A DNA stretch of 33,948 bases from Clostridiales bacterium (GTDB lineage Bacteria; Bacillota; Clostridia; Lachnospirales; Lachnospiraceae): contig JAAZDK010000033.1 in assembly GCA_012512855.1 (NCBI GenBank), positions 1-33,948 of the forward strand. Direction: 5' to 3'. A model generated the notes under the pieces. The model had not been told where the DNA came from, did not search any database, and worked only from the letters and a program-made list of their open reading frames with translations. Below, piece after piece: positions 8,504-16,698 of this stretch (its first letter is position 1; each line of letters starts with the position of its first letter). The translations under genes and the position numbers were made by a program.

Positions 8504-9778
8504 ATGAAGGTATTGATCGTTGGCAGCGGTGGCAGGGAGCATGCAATCGCACATAAGATTTATCAGAGTCCGAGGCTGGATAAGCTCTACTGTGCTCCGG
8601 GAAATGCCGGAATTGCTGAAATAGCCGAATGTGTTGATATTCCGGTGGACGATTTTGATGCCCTTGTGGGTTTCGCACTGGAGAAGAAAATAGATTTAAC
8701 CGTAATAGGACCTGACGATCCTTTGGTGTCCGGTATTGTGGATGCTTTTGAAGCAAAGGGCTTAAGGGTATTCGGCCCCCGTAAAAATGCGGCTATTATA
8801 GAGGGAAGCAAGGCTTTTTCCAAGAACCTTATGAAAAAATACAATATTCCCACAGCCAAATATGAGGTTTTTGAACATCCTTCCCAGGCAATAGCCTATC
8901 TGAAAAACTGCAGCTATCCGCTTGTACTTAAGGCCGACGGTCTGGCCCTGGGCAAGGGAGTGTTGATATGCAACAGTCACCAGGAGGCTCTTGAGGGTGT
9001 TAAGGCTATCATGGAGGATAAGCAATTTGGTTCGGCTGGTGATAAGCTGGTTATTGAGCAGTTTCTGACGGGACCTGAGGTGTCGGTACTATGCTTTTGT
9101 GACGGAACTACAATCAAGCCTATGGTGAGCGCCCAGGATCACAAGCGGGCCAAGGATGGGGATCAGGGCCTTAACACAGGCGGAATGGGAACCATTTCCC
9201 CGAGCCCTTATTATACGAAGGATATTGATGAATATTGCAGAAGGCATATATATAAGCCGGTTATAGCCGCCATGAAGAAAGAGGGAAGGGAATTTAAGGG
9301 CGTTCTTTTTGTAGGCCTGATTTTGACACAGGATGGCCCTAAGGTGCTGGAGTTTAATGCACGCTTTGGTGATCCGGAGACCCAGGTTGTATTGCCCAGA
9401 CTTAAAAATGATATCCTTGATGTGTTTGAGGCCTGCATTGACGGAAGCCTTGACCGTATAGAGCTGGAATTTGAGGATAATGCCGCCGTTTGCGTAATTC
9501 TGGCTTCATTTGGTTATCCTGAAAAGTACGTAAAAGGCTTGCCGATAGAGGGCCTGGAGAGGTTTAAAGACAAAACGGATTACTTTGCATTCCATGCCGG
9601 TACCAAAAGAACCGGTGACAGTATTGTTACTAACGGTGGCCGTGTGCTTGGCATAACCGCTAAAGGAAAGGATTTGAAGGAAGCAAGGCAGAAGGCCTAT
9701 GAGGCTACCGCTTGGGTGGATTTTGCCAATAAATATATGAGAACGGATATAGGCAAGGTAGTTGAGCTGCTGCCTTAG
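8504..9778 (+). CDS. purD: Phosphoribosylamine-glycine ligase
   Basis: PurD joins glycine to phosphoribosylamine using ATP, making GAR. The 424-residue protein has the N-terminal GSGGREHAIA motif, the ATP-grasp lysine region VLKADGLALGKGV, and the metal-binding EFNARFGDPETQ. TGGAGG lies before the ATG. It follows purN after 40 bases. In many Firmicutes purH sits between purN and purD; here it is absent, so the final steps must be encoded elsewhere, as must purE, purC and purF. Confidence 0.97.
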   Translation: MKVLIVGSGGREHAIAHKIYQSPRLDKLYCAPGNAGIAEIAECVDIPVDDFDALVGFALEKKIDLTVIGPDDPLVSGIVDAFEAKGLRVFGPRKNAAIIEGSKAFSKNLMKKYNIPTAKYEVFEHPSQAIAYLKNCSYPLVLKADGLALGKGVLICNSHQEALEGVKAIMEDKQFGSAGDKLVIEQFLTGPEVSVLCFCDGTTIKPMVSAQDHKRAKDGDQGLNTGGMGTISPSPYYTKDIDEYCRRHIYKPVIAAMKKEGREFKGVLFVGLILTQDGPKVLEFNARFGDPETQVVLPRLKNDILDVFEACIDGSLDRIELEFEDNAAVCVILASFGYPEKYVKGLPIEGLERFKDKTDYFAFHAGTKRTGDSIVTNGGRVLGITAKGKDLKEARQKAYEATAWVDFANKYMRTDIGKVVELLP

Positions 9779-9886
9779 TATCCGACCGGATACAGCATTC
9801 GCTTTTTTATGAGGTAGGATACAGCCTGTAGCTAAAGCATGCTTTGGAAATACAATGTCATTGCTTGCTATATCATAGTTATAATG

Positions 9887-9916
9887 ATGGGAAGCCTAAG
9901 CAGCTTCTCATTTTTT
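9887..9916 (+). terminator. Intrinsic terminator after purD
   Basis: ATGGGAAGC (9887-9895) pairs with GCTTCTCAT (9903-9911) with one G-U pair and a seven-base loop, followed by a six-T run at 9911-9916. This is a classical rho-independent terminator ending the purM-purN-purD transcript, about 110 bases after the purD stop. Confidence 0.8.
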
Positions 9917-10183
9917 ATTGCTTTTGCAGTCTGATATCTCTATGCTGACAAAGCTGGTTCTTCAAAGATTGCATTTTGACAGACTTCAGCATAATATCCG
10001 GCTTCCGCCATGCCGATATGTCAAAGAATTATTAAAATTTACGTTTAATTACATGAAATAGCATTAAATGAAGTATATGCCACATTAGTGCCATACTTCA
10101 TTTGTAGAATAACAGCGAAGTTTATGTTAACTCCATCATATGTTACATAATAATGGCTCATATCGGAGGGGCTGTGGTATTTA
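9917..10183. other. Intergenic region before the glucosaminidase gene, with a hairpin
   Basis: Together with 9779-9886 this forms a gap of about 405 bases. No gene is evident. It contains a perfect 11-base inverted repeat, AAATGAAGTAT at 10066-10076 and ATACTTCATTT at 10093-10103, around a 16-base loop; it has no T-run and could be a protein-binding site or mRNA structure. A GGAGGGG ribosome binding site is at 10165-10171. I could not pick out a convincing promoter for the downstream gene. Confidence 0.4.
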
Positions 10184-13054
10184 ATGAAAGGCATGGTAAT
10201 GATGAATAGAAGGTACTATAGAAAATGGTTGATTATATTACTGATAGTTGCAATTATTATACCTCAGTTGCTGATAAGCAGGCCGTATCAGGTTTATGCA
10301 GCCCAGAAAGGTACGGTAACAGCATCAAGTCTTAATGTACGGTCAGAGCCGTCCATTACCAGTGCAAAGGTGCAGCTCAATGGAGTAGATGTATTTCTTA
10401 AAAAGGATGAGACTGTTGAGATTCTTGATGAAAAGGGAGATTTCTATTATGTGTCATTAATCTTTTCCGGCAAAAAGCTGGAGGGTTATGTACATAAGGA
10501 TTATATAAAGGCAGAGAAAAAGGCAAGCGCTACACCTACACCCAAACCGACAGCTAAAGCCACACCCACACCAACAAAGGCTGCGGCAGCTGCCGGCGGT
10601 AAGCTTAAGGCAAAGGTTACTGCTTCATCATTAAATGTAAGAAGCGGACCAGGGACAGGATATGAGAAGGTGGCCGGTCTGCTTAAGGGTGATACGGTAA
10701 CTGTAACAGGTGAGAAAATAGCGGATAATACAAAGTGGTATGGTATCGAGCTGAACCAAAACGGAGTGCAAATATCTGGCTATGTTTCCGGGGATTATGT
10801 AAAGCTGGATTTAACAAAACCCATAAAGGCGGAAACAGCAAACAGCAAGCAAAGATTCAGAACAAAGGCCGACAATAAGTCGGTATATATTAAGGACAAG
10901 AAGGGCAATATTCTGTCGTTAAATAAAGGTCATGAGCTTTCTGTAGTTGAGGAGCTGACAGTTGGAGGAGTGAAATGGTTTAAGGTATCCTTTAAAAGCT
11001 CCAAGGTAGAATATGTGGGATATACGGAAGCGATAAACATCAATTTATTCCCCAAGAAGGAGGAAGCTACACCCACACCGACCAAAAAGCCTACAGCGGC
11101 TCCCACTGCAACACCAACACCTACTCAGAAGCCGAAAGCAACACAGGCACCGACACCAACACAGGCTCTAAAGGTAACAGTAACCCCAAAGCCAACACAG
11201 GCACCAACACCGGTAAGCACACCAAAGCCCACGCCGGCGCCGACCCCGGTAACTACACCAAAACCAACGGCGGCTCCTACTCCAAACCCTGCTGCCACAC
11301 CAAAGCCTACACAGACGGTTACACCAGGTCCGACTGCTACACCGACTGTGATCACCCCGTCGCCTGAATATAAAGATCAGGGACTTGTTTTAAAGTATAA
11401 TGTCAGCGTTTACAAAACTATAAGCAATCCTATCAGGGGAATTGTATGCAATACATACTTTTTAAATGTTTTTAATAATGTAGGGCTATATCTGGGTTAT
11501 CTTTTTGATGAGTCCTATAATCCGGTTTTGCTTCTTACCGGTCAGGAGGTTGTGGTGTTTGCTGCCAGCAGCTCGGATCTGGGTACATTCTATAAGGTGA
11601 GCTTCTGGCACAATGGGATACTAAAGACAGGCTATGTACAGGCAGAATATATATTTATAGATCCGGCAGATAGCGGTGGCTCCACCAGCCCTGCTCCTGA
11701 GGTTCCGCCTGCAGCACCGACTGAGGCACCATCGCCTATTGTGACTCCTGATCCCGATCTTTCAGATATGGATTTTGAGCAGAGGCTTAGGGCCGAGGGC
11801 TTTCCTGAAAGCTACATAGAGCCCCTGATGCAGCTGCACAGCCAGTATCCCAACTGGATATTTAAGGCTTACCATACAGGCCTGGATTGGGTAACGGCAA
11901 TCCAGAATGAAAGCATTCCGGGTAAGAATCTTATACCCAATAGCAAGGGGATTGAGTGGAAATCCCTAGAGTCCGGAGCTTATAACTGGGATAAGGACAG
12001 CTTTGTTGTATATGACGGCTCCACATGGGTAACAGCCTCCAGGGCTGCCATAGAGTATTATATGGATCCCAGAAACTTTCTGACTCTAAACGGTATTTTC
12101 CAGTTTGAGCTGCTGAAATTCCAGGAGGACTATCAGACGCTTGAGGGAATAGAGAATATCCTGAAGGGAACACCTCTATACAACACCAGCTATGAATATA
12201 AGGATGAAAATGGTAAAAAAAGGACCATTAGTTATGCCGAAACCTTCATGGAGGCGGCCAAATATTCCGGTGTCAGTCCCTACCACCTGGCCAGCAGAGT
12301 CAAGCAGGAGGTAGTAACAGGATCCGACAGCCTGAGTGGCAGTGCAAGCGGCAAATACCCGGGCTATGAAGGTCTGTATAACTTCTATAATATTGGCGCC
12401 AGCGACAGTGCCGGTGGAGGAGCCATAGCCAACGGACTGAAGTTTGCGCAAAGCGGCAGAGGCAATGCCACCCTTATTGCAAATTGCCTGATTCCATGGA
12501 CCGACCCTTATCGGGCAATAGTGGGAGGCGCCTATTACATAGGCAACCAGTATATCAGCAGAGGCCAGGATACGATATATCTGCAGAAGTTTAATGTTAC
12601 ACCTATCAGTACATATAGCCACCAATATATGAGCAATGTGGAGGCTCCCTATGCTGAAGGCAAAAAAATGCTGTCAGCATACAGCGGTATTATGGATTCG
12701 CCGATTGTATTTTCCATTCCGGTCTATCTTAATATGCCTGATAAGCCTGCACCAATGCCTGTAACAATGTACAATCCCAACAACAGAATGAAGAGCCTGG
12801 TGGTATATGATGCTGCAGGTAACAAGCTTAATATCACTCCTACCTTCAGCCAGACTGAGACCAATTATGGTCTGGTTGTTCCAAACAGTGTTGACATGGT
12901 GAAGATCAAGGCAACAACAGTCAGCAGCAAGGCTACCCTCATCGGTGGCGGAGATGTTGTATTGGCCACAGGCAATAATGAAATACTGCTTCAGGTTGTA
13001 GCCGAAAACGGTGACATAGCAACCTACAGGCTGATTATAGTCAGGGAAGAATAA
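10184..13054 (+). CDS. Secreted SH3-domain N-acetylglucosaminidase with cadherin-like C-terminus
   Basis: A 956-residue exported wall hydrolase. The N-terminus has a basic stretch and hydrophobic core ending PYQVYA, a likely signal peptide of about 39 residues. Two clear bacterial SH3 repeats follow (about 42-109 and 143-208, both with TASSLNVRS), then two more degenerate SH3-like segments (about 223-287 and 400-493). Threonine/proline-rich linkers lie between them, the longest at about 293-394. Residues about 525-862 resemble the glucosaminidase family that cleaves peptidoglycan glycan strands; Glu709 in RVKQEV is the likely catalytic acid. A cadherin-like beta-sandwich domain occupies about 868-954. 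It probably remodels the wall, with SH3 repeats binding peptidoglycan. The next gene encodes a related surface module. Confidence 0.88.
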   Translation: MKGMVMMNRRYYRKWLIILLIVAIIIPQLLISRPYQVYAAQKGTVTASSLNVRSEPSITSAKVQLNGVDVFLKKDETVEILDEKGDFYYVSLIFSGKKLEGYVHKDYIKAEKKASATPTPKPTAKATPTPTKAAAAAGGKLKAKVTASSLNVRSGPGTGYEKVAGLLKGDTVTVTGEKIADNTKWYGIELNQNGVQISGYVSGDYVKLDLTKPIKAETANSKQRFRTKADNKSVYIKDKKGNILSLNKGHELSVVEELTVGGVKWFKVSFKSSKVEYVGYTEAININLFPKKEEATPTPTKKPTAAPTATPTPTQKPKATQAPTPTQALKVTVTPKPTQAPTPVSTPKPTPAPTPVTTPKPTAAPTPNPAATPKPTQTVTPGPTATPTVITPSPEYKDQGLVLKYNVSVYKTISNPIRGIVCNTYFLNVFNNVGLYLGYLFDESYNPVLLLTGQEVVVFAASSSDLGTFYKVSFWHNGILKTGYVQAEYIFIDPADSGGSTSPAPEVPPAAPTEAPSPIVTPDPDLSDMDFEQRLRAEGFPESYIEPLMQLHSQYPNWIFKAYHTGLDWVTAIQNESIPGKNLIPNSKGIEWKSLESGAYNWDKDSFVVYDGSTWVTASRAAIEYYMDPRNFLTLNGIFQFELLKFQEDYQTLEGIENILKGTPLYNTSYEYKDENGKKRTISYAETFMEAAKYSGVSPYHLASRVKQEVVTGSDSLSGSASGKYPGYEGLYNFYNIGASDSAGGGAIANGLKFAQSGRGNATLIANCLIPWTDPYRAIVGGAYYIGNQYISRGQDTIYLQKFNVTPISTYSHQYMSNVEAPYAEGKKMLSAYSGIMDSPIVFSIPVYLNMPDKPAPMPVTMYNPNNRMKSLVVYDAAGNKLNITPTFSQTETNYGLVVPNSVDMVKIKATTVSSKATLIGGGDVVLATGNNEILLQVVAENGDIATYRLIIVREE

Positions 13055-13111
13055 AAGGCAATATTGTAATTATGCAGGACATGATTATATAATAATATTG
13101 CCGGAATAAAG

Positions 13112-13144
13112 AGCCGGCTGCGGACGAACGACCGCCAGCCGGCT
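13112..13144 (+). terminator. GC-rich hairpin after the glucosaminidase gene
   Basis: AGCCGGCTG-CGG pairs with CCG-C-CAGCCGGCT, a stem of about 12 base pairs with one bulge and an eight-base loop. The following bases are only weakly T-rich. A second, weaker inverted repeat (GGCAATATT at 13057-13065 with AATATTGCC at 13094-13102) lies upstream. It probably ends or attenuates the transcript before the cohesin-like gene. Confidence 0.6.
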
Positions 13145-13187
13145 TTGCAAAATACAGGCCGAATATTCGGCGGAATGGAGATGTTAT

Positions 13188-14414
13188 ATGCTAAAGAGAA
13201 CAATCAGCTTTATAGCGACATTAGTTATTTCCTTCTTTGTAATCGTTTCAGCAAACACAGAGATCTGCTCTGCTGCCAGTGCCCAGATAGACTTAACCGC
13301 TGACAGCGACGAAATCAGGGTTGGAGATACTTTTCATGTGTTTATTAATATTGAGTCGGATGTTGCCATCGGCAATTTTGAGGCAAATCTCACCTATGAC
13401 GACAGGCTGATGCAATATACCGGTGGAGCGTCGGTAATATCCGGTGACAGCGGCTTTCTCAAAATATCCGATATGTATGTGACGGAGGGGGATTATTCAA
13501 GGAAATATTCCCTGGAGTTTGAAGCACTTAAGGTAGGTAAAGCCAGGATAGAGTTTTATAGCCGGATCATGGTATATGATTTTGAAAATGATATGGAAAT
13601 GCCTGTTTCCAGCAATGTGCTGGAGCTTGAGATAAAGCCGGAGGAAAGTGCATCCACAGATGCCAGACTTAAGAGCCTGCAGGTATATCCTGCCGGTTTG
13701 AATCCGGAGTTTGCCCCCGATGTATATGAATATTACATAAACATCAGCCATGAGACTGAAAGGCTGGTTGTATCGGCCACTCCCTATGATGCCAATGCAA
13801 CAGTTACTGTTTCCGGAAATGAAAATCTTAATGAGGGAGATAATAATGTTGTCATTTCTGTGTTAAGTGAAGCCGGTGATATCATAGAATATAAAATAAA
13901 AGCATATCGTGAGTCGGCTGCAGAAGAGCCTGTGCCCAACACAGGTGAGAAGGAGGACAGACCGGATGATTATTTTGAGCTGCTAGAGGAAGACGGCCGT
14001 ATCTTTGCAATCTTTGGCGGCAGATATGAAATAATAAAACCGGGCGATGATATAAGCATACCTGAAGGCTATAAATCAGGAACTATTACCATATCCGGAA
14101 TAACAATACCGGCATATATTCCGGAAAACAACGACCAAAGCGAATATGTGCTGATTTATGCAAAAAATGAATTTGGGAACATGGGCTTCTACAAGTATGA
14201 CAGGATAGAAAAGACCCTGCAGAGATATAATGACAGCAGCTGGATAATAGACAACGGGAGCAAAGCAGACAATGATAAGGAACAGGACAATTCCAGCCTG
14301 ACTAAGGCGGTATTTGTTATTGTCCTCCTGTGCGGCCTCTGCATACTGATGACCTTTATAACAGTCCGTATGTATATTAGGCTTAAGGGCTATAAAGATG
14401 ATGATTTGGATTAA
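13188..14414 (+). CDS. Membrane-anchored cohesin-like / cadherin-like surface protein
   Basis: A 408-residue surface protein. A signal peptide covers about residues 1-32 (hydrophobic core, then CSAASA). Residues about 33-150 resemble a cohesin-type beta-sandwich (VGDTFHVFINIES, NFEANLTYDDRLMQY, FEALKVGKARIEF). Residues about 156-242 form a cadherin-like domain (LKSLQVYPAGLNPEFAPDVY) similar to the C-terminus of the preceding protein. A middle region of about 120 residues (YFELLEEDGRIFAIFGG) is unrecognised. A transmembrane helix at about 374-396 leaves a short cytoplasmic tail. GGAG lies seven bases before the ATG. No dockerin partner was seen in the window, so a cellulosome role is not supported; a scaffold or docking role at the wall is an inference. 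Confidence 0.75.
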   Translation: MLKRTISFIATLVISFFVIVSANTEICSAASAQIDLTADSDEIRVGDTFHVFINIESDVAIGNFEANLTYDDRLMQYTGGASVISGDSGFLKISDMYVTEGDYSRKYSLEFEALKVGKARIEFYSRIMVYDFENDMEMPVSSNVLELEIKPEESASTDARLKSLQVYPAGLNPEFAPDVYEYYINISHETERLVVSATPYDANATVTVSGNENLNEGDNNVVISVLSEAGDIIEYKIKAYRESAAEEPVPNTGEKEDRPDDYFELLEEDGRIFAIFGGRYEIIKPGDDISIPEGYKSGTITISGITIPAYIPENNDQSEYVLIYAKNEFGNMGFYKYDRIEKTLQRYNDSSWIIDNGSKADNDKEQDNSSLTKAVFVIVLLCGLCILMTFITVRMYIRLKGYKDDDLD

Positions 14415-14468
14415 TACTATAAAATGGGATTTAAGTTCATAACAGAAAATAGCTGAAGAAGCCGCTAC

Positions 14469-14496
14469 TTGACAAAGTGCATGGTTTTGTTATACT
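14469..14496 (+). promoter_or_regulatory. Sigma-A promoter of the gntR-mcsA-mcsB-clpC operon
   Basis: A perfect TTGACA (14469-14474) and TATACT (14491-14496) are separated by 16 bases. The start would be near 14503, giving a leader of about 130 bases before the gntR ATG. No CtsR heptad repeats (GGTCAAA type) are visible here. The -10 lies inside a palindrome listed separately. Confidence 0.75.
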
Positions 14497-14510
14497 ATAT
14501 GTATAACAAA
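14486..14510. promoter_or_regulatory. Perfect palindrome over the -10: candidate GntR operator
   Basis: TTTGTTATAC (14486-14495) and GTATAACAAA (14501-14510) are exact inverted repeats of ten bases around TATAT. A further TATAAC half-site follows at 14511-14516. Because it covers the -10 and the expected start, a bound dimer would block transcription. The first gene of the operon encodes a GntR-type DNA-binding protein, so autoregulation is a natural inference. Confidence 0.6.
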
Positions 14511-14635
14511 TATAACTTAAAAATGAAAGCTAATTATCTCACTAGCTTGGGAAGTGCAGATTTTACTGTTATAAATCATCAGATTTGCAAAAACTGATTT
14601 GAAGAAACGATTATTTGAAAAACGAGGTGTTTTGG

Positions 14636-15010
14636 ATGTATGTCAATATTGATTTTAATAGTGACGAAGCTATCTATGTGCAGCTGATTAATCAAATTAT
14701 ATATGCTATAGCAACCCAGCAGCTGCAGGAAGGGCAGAATCTTCCTTCAGTCAGAGAATTGGCTGAAGCTATCGGAATCAATATGCATACTGTAAATAAG
14801 GCCTATTCCATATTGAGGCAGGAAGGCTATTTGAAGCTTGATCGAAGAAGGGGAGCGGTAATTGCAATAGAAAACAATAAATATCAAGCAATTGAAGAAA
14901 TGAAGAATGAGATGCGTTATGTTCTGGCAAAGGCTTTTTGTAAAAATATCACATGTGAGGAGGCGCACCAAATCGTTAATGATATTTTTGACGAATTTGA
15001 AAGGGGGTAA
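14636..15010 (+). CDS. GntR-family (YtrA-type) transcriptional regulator
   Basis: A 124-residue regulator with an N-terminal winged helix of the GntR type: IYVQLINQIIYAIA, then LPSVRELAEAIGINMHTVNKAY and the wing EGYLKLDRRRGAV. Only a short helical tail of about 50 residues follows, the hallmark of the YtrA subgroup, which usually controls ABC transporters. The start is the ATG at 14636, with GAGGTG six bases upstream; an in-frame TTG at 14615 lacks a ribosome binding site. It is not CtsR, although it sits four bases before mcsA in the position where ctsR is usual. It probably represses its own operon through the palindrome at 14486-14510. Confidence 0.88.
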   Translation: MYVNIDFNSDEAIYVQLINQIIYAIATQQLQEGQNLPSVRELAEAIGINMHTVNKAYSILRQEGYLKLDRRRGAVIAIENNKYQAIEEMKNEMRYVLAKAFCKNITCEEAHQIVNDIFDEFERG

Positions 15011-15014
15011 CACC

Positions 15015-15560
15015 ATGTTATGTGATAGATGTAAGGAAAGAGATGCAAAAATTTTATATACCGAAATCATTAACGGAGTCAAAAAAGAGCAGCATCTGTG
15101 CGAAGAATGTGCCACAGAATATACATCCTTTCAAATGGAAAAACCCTTACTTAACAGTGATTTGACTTTAGGAGACCTGCTTTCTACCATATTGGGCGGG
15201 TTTACGGAGGAGGAAAAGAGAAAAGCTTACACTCCGGTAACCTGCAGCAATTGCGGAACTACCTATGATGAATTTCTGCGGATAGGCCGCTTCGGATGTC
15301 ATAAATGCTATTCAAGCTTTGACATGGACGGACAGCTGGGAAGGACATTAAACAGCATCCAGGGAGCTAAAATTCATACAGGTAAACGCCCTCTGGGATA
15401 TAGCTCGGCCGAATCTGAAAGGAACAGGAAAATTACTGAAATTGAGAAGCTGACTATCAAGCTTCAGGAGGCAATAGAAAAGGAAGAATTTGAGGAGGCT
15501 GCAAGACTTCGTGATCTCATAAAGGAATTGAAGAGGGAGGAGGCGGCAAGCAATGCTTAA
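15015..15560 (+). CDS. mcsA: McsA, zinc-finger activator of the McsB arginine kinase
   Basis: A 181-residue protein with two pairs of CxxC motifs: CDRCKE with CEECA near the N-terminus, and CSNCG with CHKCY around residues 77-100, expected to bind zinc. A UVR-type helical motif (about 138-172, EEFEEAARLRDLIKELK) closes the protein. McsA activates McsB and modulates ClpC-dependent stress responses. The start is the ATG at 15015, preceded by AAGGGGGT; a longer in-frame extension back to 14907 overlaps gntR and is not coding. The last eight bases overlap mcsB, so they are translationally coupled. Confidence 0.93.
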   Translation: MLCDRCKERDAKILYTEIINGVKKEQHLCEECATEYTSFQMEKPLLNSDLTLGDLLSTILGGFTEEEKRKAYTPVTCSNCGTTYDEFLRIGRFGCHKCYSSFDMDGQLGRTLNSIQGAKIHTGKRPLGYSSAESERNRKITEIEKLTIKLQEAIEKEEFEEAARLRDLIKELKREEAASNA

Positions 15561-16587
15561 ATGGTATGAGCAGATTGTACCGGACAGCGATGTTGTTATA
15601 TCAAGCCGGGTCAGACTAGCAAGAAATCTGACAAACTACCCCTTCTCAACAAAGATTACTGATGAACAGGCCAGTTCTTTAGTTGAGGAGGTTAAGAAGC
15701 TTGCCCCCATATTAACTGAAAAAACCAACAAAAAATATTATGCCTGCAATATAAGCAGCTTAAGTGATATTGACAGGACAGCCATGGTTGAAAGGCATAT
15801 TGTCAGTCCTCTTCTGGCTGAGAAAAAGCAGACGACCGGACTTATCCTGTCAGAGGATGAAACGGTCAGCATAATGATTAATGAAGAGGATCATTTAAGA
15901 ATTCAGGCAATTGTCGGAGGTTTGAATCTGGAGGAGGCATATGCGGAGGCGGATCGTGTAGATAATATAGCATATGAGCAGCTTCATTTCGCCTATGATG
16001 AAAAATATGGTTATCTGACATCCTGTCCCACCAACGCCGGAACAGGCATGCGTGCCTCCTGTATGGTATTTTTGCCCGCGCTCAGTGTAGCCAGAATGAT
16101 ACAAAAGCTGATTGAGGAAGTTGGAAAATATGGTGTTACCATCCGCGGCATCTATGGTGAAGGAACCAAGAGCATGGGTGCTATATATCAGATATCCAAC
16201 CAGAAGACCCTAGGAATGTCTGAAAGCGAAATAATAGAGAACCTGAAAAGAATTGTAATGCAGGTGGTAAAGCAGGAGCGCAAACGCAGGGAGTATATGC
16301 TTTCAGTAAATTCCGACGAGATTCAGGATCAGGTATACAGATCCTATGGCATCCTAAAATATGCCAGACAGATATCCTCGGATGATGCGATGGCGCTTTT
16401 GTCACAGTTAAAATTCGGACTGGACTGCGGTCTGGTCAAATTTGACAGGGAATTCAACATCCATAAAATGATGATGGGTATACAACCCGGCAGCCTGCAA
16501 TGGACCCTCGGAAAAAGCGTTGGAAGCGTTGCCAGGGACAAATCCAGGGCGGAATATATACGCAGGGAGCTGCCGTCAATTATCTGA
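15553..16587 (+). CDS. mcsB: Protein arginine kinase McsB
   Basis: A 344-residue kinase of the ATP:guanido phosphotransferase fold. It phosphorylates arginines on damaged proteins, marking them for ClpC-ClpP. Visible features are VISSRVRLARNL near the N-terminus, the catalytic loop CPTNAGTGMRAS with Cys158, and the C-terminal RDKSRA (328-333), which matches the RDxxRA allosteric phosphoarginine-binding motif of McsB. Length is close to that of other McsB proteins. It overlaps mcsA by eight bases and is followed after about 110 bases by clpC. Confidence 0.95.
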   Translation: MLKWYEQIVPDSDVVISSRVRLARNLTNYPFSTKITDEQASSLVEEVKKLAPILTEKTNKKYYACNISSLSDIDRTAMVERHIVSPLLAEKKQTTGLILSEDETVSIMINEEDHLRIQAIVGGLNLEEAYAEADRVDNIAYEQLHFAYDEKYGYLTSCPTNAGTGMRASCMVFLPALSVARMIQKLIEEVGKYGVTIRGIYGEGTKSMGAIYQISNQKTLGMSESEIIENLKRIVMQVVKQERKRREYMLSVNSDEIQDQVYRSYGILKYARQISSDDAMALLSQLKFGLDCGLVKFDREFNIHKMMMGIQPGSLQWTLGKSVGSVARDKSRAEYIRRELPSII

Positions 16588-16698
16588 AGTGGAGAACGGT
16601 ATGCTATACCGGCCGGTTATGACGGATAAAATGCCGGCAGTAAAATCCGGCTGACTAATTGGCCTACCTGAATTTACCCTAAAATGGAGGAAATTTAT

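Noticed and set aside
10066-10103. Possible repeat family linking the hairpins at 6669 and 10066 (shared ATTAGTGCCA)
   Set aside because: A shared 10-mer is expected many times by chance in 34 kb, and the rest of the two hairpins differ.
11125-11355. 76-residue Gly/Val-rich antisense open frame
   Set aside because: It is the complement of the threonine/proline linker repeats of the glucosaminidase.
11060-11365. Tandem DNA repeat array or CRISPR-like structure in the PT-rich stretch
   Set aside because: The periodicity comes from repeated Thr-Pro codons in a continuous reading frame; there are no constant repeats with unique spacers.
13188-14414. Cellulosome scaffoldin
   Set aside because: Only one cohesin-like domain, no dockerin, no cellulose-binding module and no secreted cellulases nearby.
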